Below are positions 60,253-64,000 of a stretch of 64,000 nucleotides of DNA, piece by piece. Position numbers and translations under genes: made by a program. The stretch comes from Planctomycetota bacterium (lineage in GTDB: Bacteria > Planctomycetota > UBA8742 > UBA2392): the NCBI GenBank assembly GCA_020425605.1, contig JAGQRH010000016.1:1-64000 (forward strand). Reading direction: 5' to 3'. The notes beneath the pieces are model-generated. The model saw only the letters and a list, made by a program, of their open reading frames with translations, searched no databases and had not been told where the DNA came from. How positions within the stretch are numbered: position 1 is the stretch's first letter; each line of letters begins with the position of its first letter.

Positions 60253-60282
60253 AAACGGGGACGGATTTATCCGTCCCCGTTT
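60253..60282. terminator. Perfect 14-bp hairpin between convergent/tandem genes
   Basis: AAACGGGGACGGAT (60253-60266) and ATCCGTCCCCGTTT (60269-60282) pair perfectly around two bases. It lies 18 bases past the stop of the oxygenase gene ending at 60300 on the minus strand and may terminate it. Confidence 0.65.
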
Positions 60283-60299
60283 GTGTTCGATTGCTTTGC

Positions 60300-61499
60300 T
60301 TACGCGCTGTTCTTGGTGCCGGCGTGGGTGGCCTTCTGGTAAGCCCAGGGGTCGTTGGGGATCTTCTTTTCCTCGATCCAGCTTGGATCCTTGAAGATAT
60401 CCGCAACGGTCGCGAGGTCCTTCTCGTTTGGCAGCATCTCGTCCAGGTGCTTCTTGTATTCCTCTTCGTTCAGCAGCTCGCCCGTCACGCTGTAGGGCTG
60501 GTTGGCCCAGCGGCCGATGGCGCGGTGGAACTTGATGTCCGGCACGTAGAGCTGCGGCTGGCCCTCATGCACGAACTTGTTGAGGCGGCTCACAAGGTCC
60601 GTCACTTCCGCGTGGTACAGGTCGCGGTTGTGGTGGTTCAGCTCCTTGCGGTTGAAATCCATGTTGCCGGCCTTGCGCTGCTCGTCTTCGTCGAAGCGGC
60701 TCTTGAGCCCCCACACGTAGGCCCACTCGGCGGTGCTGGATTCATCCTTGCCGAACAGGTCGGTGGCGACGCTGATCCATTTGTTGAACCACTTCTGCAG
60801 CAGCGCGGTCGGAACCTTGCCCGCCTTGATAATGCGCCCGAGGCCGTCGTTGCCGGAGCCGAGATGGAACGCCTCCTCTTTAAGCATCGGGCCTGCGCTG
60901 CGGGCCAGCGGCGCGAAGCCGCAGGGCGACAGCATCTTGAGCTGGTACTTGCCGTCGCGGTCGACGAAGCAGGTGTAGGTGTAGAAATCGATCCAGTTGT
61001 CGACGGCCTCGTTGAATGCACCAAGCAGTCGCGGGTTCTTTTCCTCGGGGAAGGCTCCGCTTGCGCGCCGTTCCAGCAGCTTGCGGGCTTCCAGCTTGCC
61101 GCTTGAGCCGAAGTGCGTGACCAGCACGTTCGCCATCTGCATGCCGTGACGCATTTCCTCGAGCATGATGCGCACGGCCGCGTAGCGGTCGTAGTCGTGC
61201 GGGACATGGTCGAGCAATCGGCGCTGCTGCTCGGTGCTGGCGAACTCGGTGTCGCCCTGCACGAACACGAGCTGCAGCAGTGAGTCGCGCATGGTCTGGT
61301 TCGGAACCTGGCCGATGCGCTCCCACTTGTGCTGACCGGCGAAGTCGCCGAATTCGACTTCGCTGCTCGGCTTGTCGTCGTACAGCGGCGTCATCATGAA
61401 GTTCTCGGCTTCCGGAATTTCCACGCCGACGTCATCGCGCCACATCTTTAAGTAGTCGGTCCAGTCGTCCCAGGTGTTGATCGTCTTTCGTACCTGCAT
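60300..61499 (-). CDS. Diiron oxygenase-like protein (BoxB/PaaA-type)
   Basis: Ferritin-like protein of 399 residues resembling benzoyl-CoA 2,3-epoxidase BoxB and phenylacetyl-CoA epoxidase PaaA. Diiron ligands appear in MLEEMRHGMQMANVL (E-x-x-H) and KEEAFHLGSGN, and the N-terminal GDTEFASTEQQ supplies another Glu. It is shorter than BoxB and longer than PaaA, so it may be a related subgroup acting on another CoA ester. The start at 61499 follows GGAGAGAG. It is adjacent to a TetR gene, the usual pattern for catabolic control. No other paa or box genes are present. Confidence 0.85.
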   Translation of the reverse strand: MQVRKTINTWDDWTDYLKMWRDDVGVEIPEAENFMMTPLYDDKPSSEVEFGDFAGQHKWERIGQVPNQTMRDSLLQLVFVQGDTEFASTEQQRRLLDHVPHDYDRYAAVRIMLEEMRHGMQMANVLVTHFGSSGKLEARKLLERRASGAFPEEKNPRLLGAFNEAVDNWIDFYTYTCFVDRDGKYQLKMLSPCGFAPLARSAGPMLKEEAFHLGSGNDGLGRIIKAGKVPTALLQKWFNKWISVATDLFGKDESSTAEWAYVWGLKSRFDEDEQRKAGNMDFNRKELNHHNRDLYHAEVTDLVSRLNKFVHEGQPQLYVPDIKFHRAIGRWANQPYSVTGELLNEEEYKKHLDEMLPNEKDLATVADIFKDPSWIEEKKIPNDPWAYQKATHAGTKNSA

Positions 61500-61540
61500 G
61501 GCTCTCTCCGTCATGGGGCCTGTGCCCCGTTGGTTGTCTG

Positions 61541-62182
61541 CTATTTGGTCTTCGGAAGTTTGCCCTGAGCGCGGTCAAGGCCGCTCTGGCTCAGGCCCTT
61601 CACGAACAGGTCTGAATACATGCGCCCGATGTCGGAGGCCTGGAAGGCGCCGTCCGGGCGATACCATTTGCTGATCCAGTTGATCGCGCCGAGGATTGCA
61701 AATGTCGCTAGCTTGCTGTCCACGTTGCGGAACTCGCCGGCCTTGACGCCTTCGTTAATCACCACACGCATGCTGCGCTCAAACTGGTCGCGCTTGGTGA
61801 TGATCTGCGCCAGCAACTCGTCGCGCAGTGCGGCGAAGTCAAGCGCAAGCGCTGATCCTTGAAGCTCATCGATCATCACGTGCACCAGCGCGTCGATCAG
61901 CGCGGACAGTTTCTCGGATGCGGTTGAGTCCTTCTGCTCTTCCAGCACTTCGCGGGTGCGCTCCAGCACGCGGTCGAGGCTGAAGTCGTGGCAGGCGAAG
62001 AGAATCTCTTCCTTGTCCTTGAAGTAGTAGTAAAGGCTGCCCTTGGTCATCAACAGGGCGTCGCTGATGTCCTCCATGCTGGTGCCGTGGTAGCCCTTGC
62101 GCCGGAACGCGGCGGCCGCGCTGCGCAGGATCGCTTCGCGCTTGAGCTCGGTCTTCTTCTGTCTGCGTTCGGCCGCCTGCAT
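61541..62182 (-). CDS. TetR/AcrR-family transcriptional regulator
   Basis: Dimeric repressor, 213 residues from ATG 62182. The N-terminal helix-turn-helix (RREAILRSAAAAF-like, then GYHGTSMEDISDALLMTKGSLYYYF) and a ligand-binding C-terminal domain are complete. In catabolic loci such proteins sense acyl-CoA (PaaR/FadR-like TetR). GGGGAAGC precedes the chosen start; an upstream ATG at 62197 is less suited. It is followed after 41 bp by the oxygenase gene, likely cotranscribed or regulated. Confidence 0.92.
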   Translation of the reverse strand: MQAAERRQKKTELKREAILRSAAAAFRRKGYHGTSMEDISDALLMTKGSLYYYFKDKEEILFACHDFSLDRVLERTREVLEEQKDSTASEKLSALIDALVHVMIDELQGSALALDFAALRDELLAQIITKRDQFERSMRVVINEGVKAGEFRNVDSKLATFAILGAINWISKWYRPDGAFQASDIGRMYSDLFVKGLSQSGLDRAQGKLPKTK

Positions 62183-62196
62183 AGCTTCCCCGATCA

Positions 62197-62242
62197 TTGA
62201 ACCAACGTTCAAAAGTATACGTTTGATCCAATAAGCATACAA
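62197..62242 (-). promoter_or_regulatory. TetR promoter with operator
   Basis: TTGTAT (62237-62242), a 17-bp spacer and TATACT (62214-62219) are read on the minus strand. Just downstream is the imperfect palindrome TTGAACCAACGTTCAA (62197-62212; TTGAAC and GTTCAA arms), overlapping the expected transcript start. It is a likely autoregulatory TetR site. Confidence 0.6.
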
Positions 62243-62304
62243 GCGGTCAGATACACCTGCCGAGCGATTCAGCACAACTGACGTAATTACAATAGGTTAC
62301 GGCG

Positions 62305-64000
62305 CTACTTGCCGCCTTGCACGACGACGCTGGTGCTCTCGCCGGGCTTGACCTCGAAGGTGACGCACCACTTCTCAGCGGCGTCGCGCCACGGGATGAC
62401 CTTGTAACGGCCGGGCGGAAGCAGGCGGTTCTCGTAGACGAATGCGAGTTCGCCGTTGGGCATGAGACGATCCGGCTGGGCGAGGTGAACGTATCGCGGG
62501 GAGCCGCCGACCTGCTGTTCCAGTGCCAGCACTACCGGTGGCTTCAGGCCATCCTCGTCGTACCACCAGGCATCGAAGGGACCGTCTGGCGAGCCTCGCC
62601 CCTTGAAGGTGAGACTCACTTGGCCGTAGGCGCGATAGGTCAGCTGGTCCAGTCGCAGCTTCTGCTGTTCGCGCGTGATGGTTGCGGGCACACTCGCGAA
62701 GGAGTAGCGGCGATCTGCCGGCTTCTCGAATTCGTCGCGCGTAATCATCAGCGTGATCTTGCCCAGCGGCATCTCGACCGTGTCGTTGCCCCCGTACATG
62801 CCGTAGTCGCCGGACTCATGGTAGACAATGACGTGGTAGTCGATCCCGGGATCATCGTCGGCGTCGGGGTCTTTCGACGCCAGCGTGATCTCACCTTCTG
62901 CCTTCTCCTCAAGGTCGTACGGCCGAATCGTCATGCGGCCGGGAAAGTTCACGCGGAACCAGGCGTCAGCGTTTCCCGCATAGACCCGAAGCTGGCGCGA
63001 GCCGCGACTGCTGAACGCGTACACCCGCTTGTCATCGGCTGAGCGCAGTACATCCGTGTAGTAGCCGTCTTCGAGGTATCCCGAGTAGTCGTTCGTGACT
63101 TCGTCCCAGGCATTCGGCCGCATGGCTGCGACGGCCGTGTCTGCCAGCGTGTCACTCTCGAACTCGAGCACTACCTCGGTGTCTTCGGCGAAGCCTGCTA
63201 GGTCGATCTCCAGCAGCGCGCGGCCCGGCAGGCTGTTGAGCCCAAAGGTAATGGACGTCGGACCGGTGGCGGTGATTTCGAGATGCCCTTGCAGGGTCTC
63301 GCTGCCGCCTTGCAGCTCCCACCGGTACTGCGCCGGCGGCACGGCCCAGCTGCGCGTGATGCCGGGTGTCAGGACGTCGTATTGCTCGTCAAGTTTGCGC
63401 AACCGCGCATCAAGCGCGTGCAGGTGGTCCTCGGCCTCTTCCCAGCCGTCCTCGGGGTACAGGTTGAGCATCACCTCGCGGTTCTCGGGGCTGAGCAGCT
63501 CCGCCAGGTCGGAGTCGATGGTGAAGCGGATGCTGGTGCTCAGCAACTCATAGACGTCACTGCGGGTTTCGCCGGGCTTGAGCGTCAAGGCAAACGGCTG
63601 CAGCGTCGGGATCCAGACTGTGTAGGTTCCCGCCGCAAGGTCGAGTGAGTCGGTCTCGCCGCTTTCGGTGTCGTGGTAAATGGTGAATTCGCAGGGCTGG
63701 TTCTCGCTGCCACCGAGGATGCGCAAGGAAGAGCACTCCAGCTGCAATCCGCCGCTCTGGATGATCGGCTTCCAGTGCGCAGCCGCACCCTCGCCGGCGT
63801 ATAGCGTGACGCTGCGCGACTCAAACGGCGCCAGCTGAAACAGCGCCGTGCCGTCATAGCCACTGCCGAACTCGACGCTCAGCCACCAGAAGCCCGGGGG
63901 CAGGTTGTGAATCTCGCCGACCCAGACGCCGGTCTCGGATTTCTTGAGGTCCCAGCCGGTCCCGTAGTCCTCGTCGTGATCTTCAAGGCTGCTGTTTCTT
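62305..64000 (-). CDS. Secreted beta-domain protein, 5' end outside window
   Basis: Partial gene open through the right edge, at least 564 codons. The visible part is a series of beta-sandwich modules (GTYTVWIPTLQPFALTLKPG, DAWFRVNFPGRMTIRPYD, SGDYGMYGGNDTVEMPLGK, EKWCVTFEVKPGESTSVVV). These resemble carboxypeptidase-regulatory-like or fibronectin-type folds of envelope-associated proteins. No enzyme motif was seen. Function is unknown and the N-terminus cannot be assessed. Confidence 0.6.
   Translation of the reverse strand, partial: RNSSLEDHDEDYGTGWDLKKSETGVWVGEIHNLPPGFWWLSVEFGSGYDGTALFQLAPFESRSVTLYAGEGAAAHWKPIIQSGGLQLECSSLRILGGSENQPCEFTIYHDTESGETDSLDLAAGTYTVWIPTLQPFALTLKPGETRSDVYELLSTSIRFTIDSDLAELLSPENREVMLNLYPEDGWEEAEDHLHALDARLRKLDEQYDVLTPGITRSWAVPPAQYRWELQGGSETLQGHLEITATGPTSITFGLNSLPGRALLEIDLAGFAEDTEVVLEFESDTLADTAVAAMRPNAWDEVTNDYSGYLEDGYYTDVLRSADDKRVYAFSSRGSRQLRVYAGNADAWFRVNFPGRMTIRPYDLEEKAEGEITLASKDPDADDDPGIDYHVIVYHESGDYGMYGGNDTVEMPLGKITLMITRDEFEKPADRRYSFASVPATITREQQKLRLDQLTYRAYGQVSLTFKGRGSPDGPFDAWWYDEDGLKPPVVLALEQQVGGSPRYVHLAQPDRLMPNGELAFVYENRLLPPGRYKVIPWRDAAEKWCVTFEVKPGESTSVVVQGGK

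Overview
The window is a dense, high-GC bacterial chromosome segment with Gram-negative envelope genes (a LolA-type lipoprotein carrier, a TatA-type translocase subunit, many lipoproteins, an outer-membrane barrel, a PilB ATPase). The large share of uncharacterised secreted proteins, the squalene-cyclase-fold secreted pair and a lysine-rich DksA-type protein fit a Planctomycetota/PVC-like bacterium, probably a metagenome-derived genome. That assignment is inference; there is no rRNA or other marker gene to fix it. No phage, insertion sequence or CRISPR array was seen.

Layout. 1-5.6 kb: a PIG-L deacetylase fragment, a cobalamin/siderophore-binding-type protein, a P-domain secreted protein, nadC and two uncharacterised genes. 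5.8-11.1 kb: a secreted protein, a thiolase, tRNA-Phe with a downstream copy of its 3' end, a TPR protein and a cyclophilin lipoprotein. 11.2-14.4 kb: a MerR-controlled metal locus (MerR, barrel, two HMA lipoproteins), then a pirin. 14.6-22.8 kb: surE, a secreted metallopeptidase, a DksA-like protein, NUDIX, a membrane-anchored protein and a secreted transglutaminase. 22.8-27.9 kb: phosphate module phoR-phoB-phoU plus a Na/Pi cotransporter. 28-37.3 kb: MoxR, RNase D, MoaC, ElbB, PilB, a MobB-like protein, an RsbW-like kinase and a polysaccharide deacetylase. 37.3-42.4 kb: LolA, an attenuator-controlled prephenate dehydratase/DAHP synthase operon, a response regulator and an FMN glutamate-synthase-like enzyme. 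42.4-49.4 kb: TatA with two related small proteins, an acyl-CoA carboxylase, TlpA-like, TfoX-like, a thioredoxin-like selenoprotein candidate and a DinB-like protein. 49.4-64 kb: the squalene-cyclase-fold pair, a Sel1-repeat protein, a structured non-coding RNA, a 1230-residue ELW/DGT-repeat protein, a BoxB/PaaA-like oxygenase with a TetR regulator, and a partial secreted protein.

The most interesting content is selenocysteine. Two genes are each interrupted by in-frame TGA exactly where a redox or metal-binding cysteine is expected. A lipoprotein HMA domain at 12.6 kb has U-x-x-U in place of C-x-x-C, and a membrane-anchored thioredoxin-like protein at 47.7 kb has U-x-x-C. Both TGAs are followed by hairpins at bacterial-SECIS-like distances. 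The HMA gene sits beside a paralogue with ordinary C-x-x-C, downstream of a MerR regulator whose cysteine spacing matches mercury-sensing MerR. This suggests a soft-metal (possibly mercury) binding locus that uses selenocysteine.

Other regulatory features are a Phe/Tyr-rich leader peptide and terminator before the prephenate dehydratase gene, heptamer-periodic palindromes in several intergenic gaps, and several start codons that sit only 6-7 bases behind a -10 element, suggesting leaderless mRNAs.
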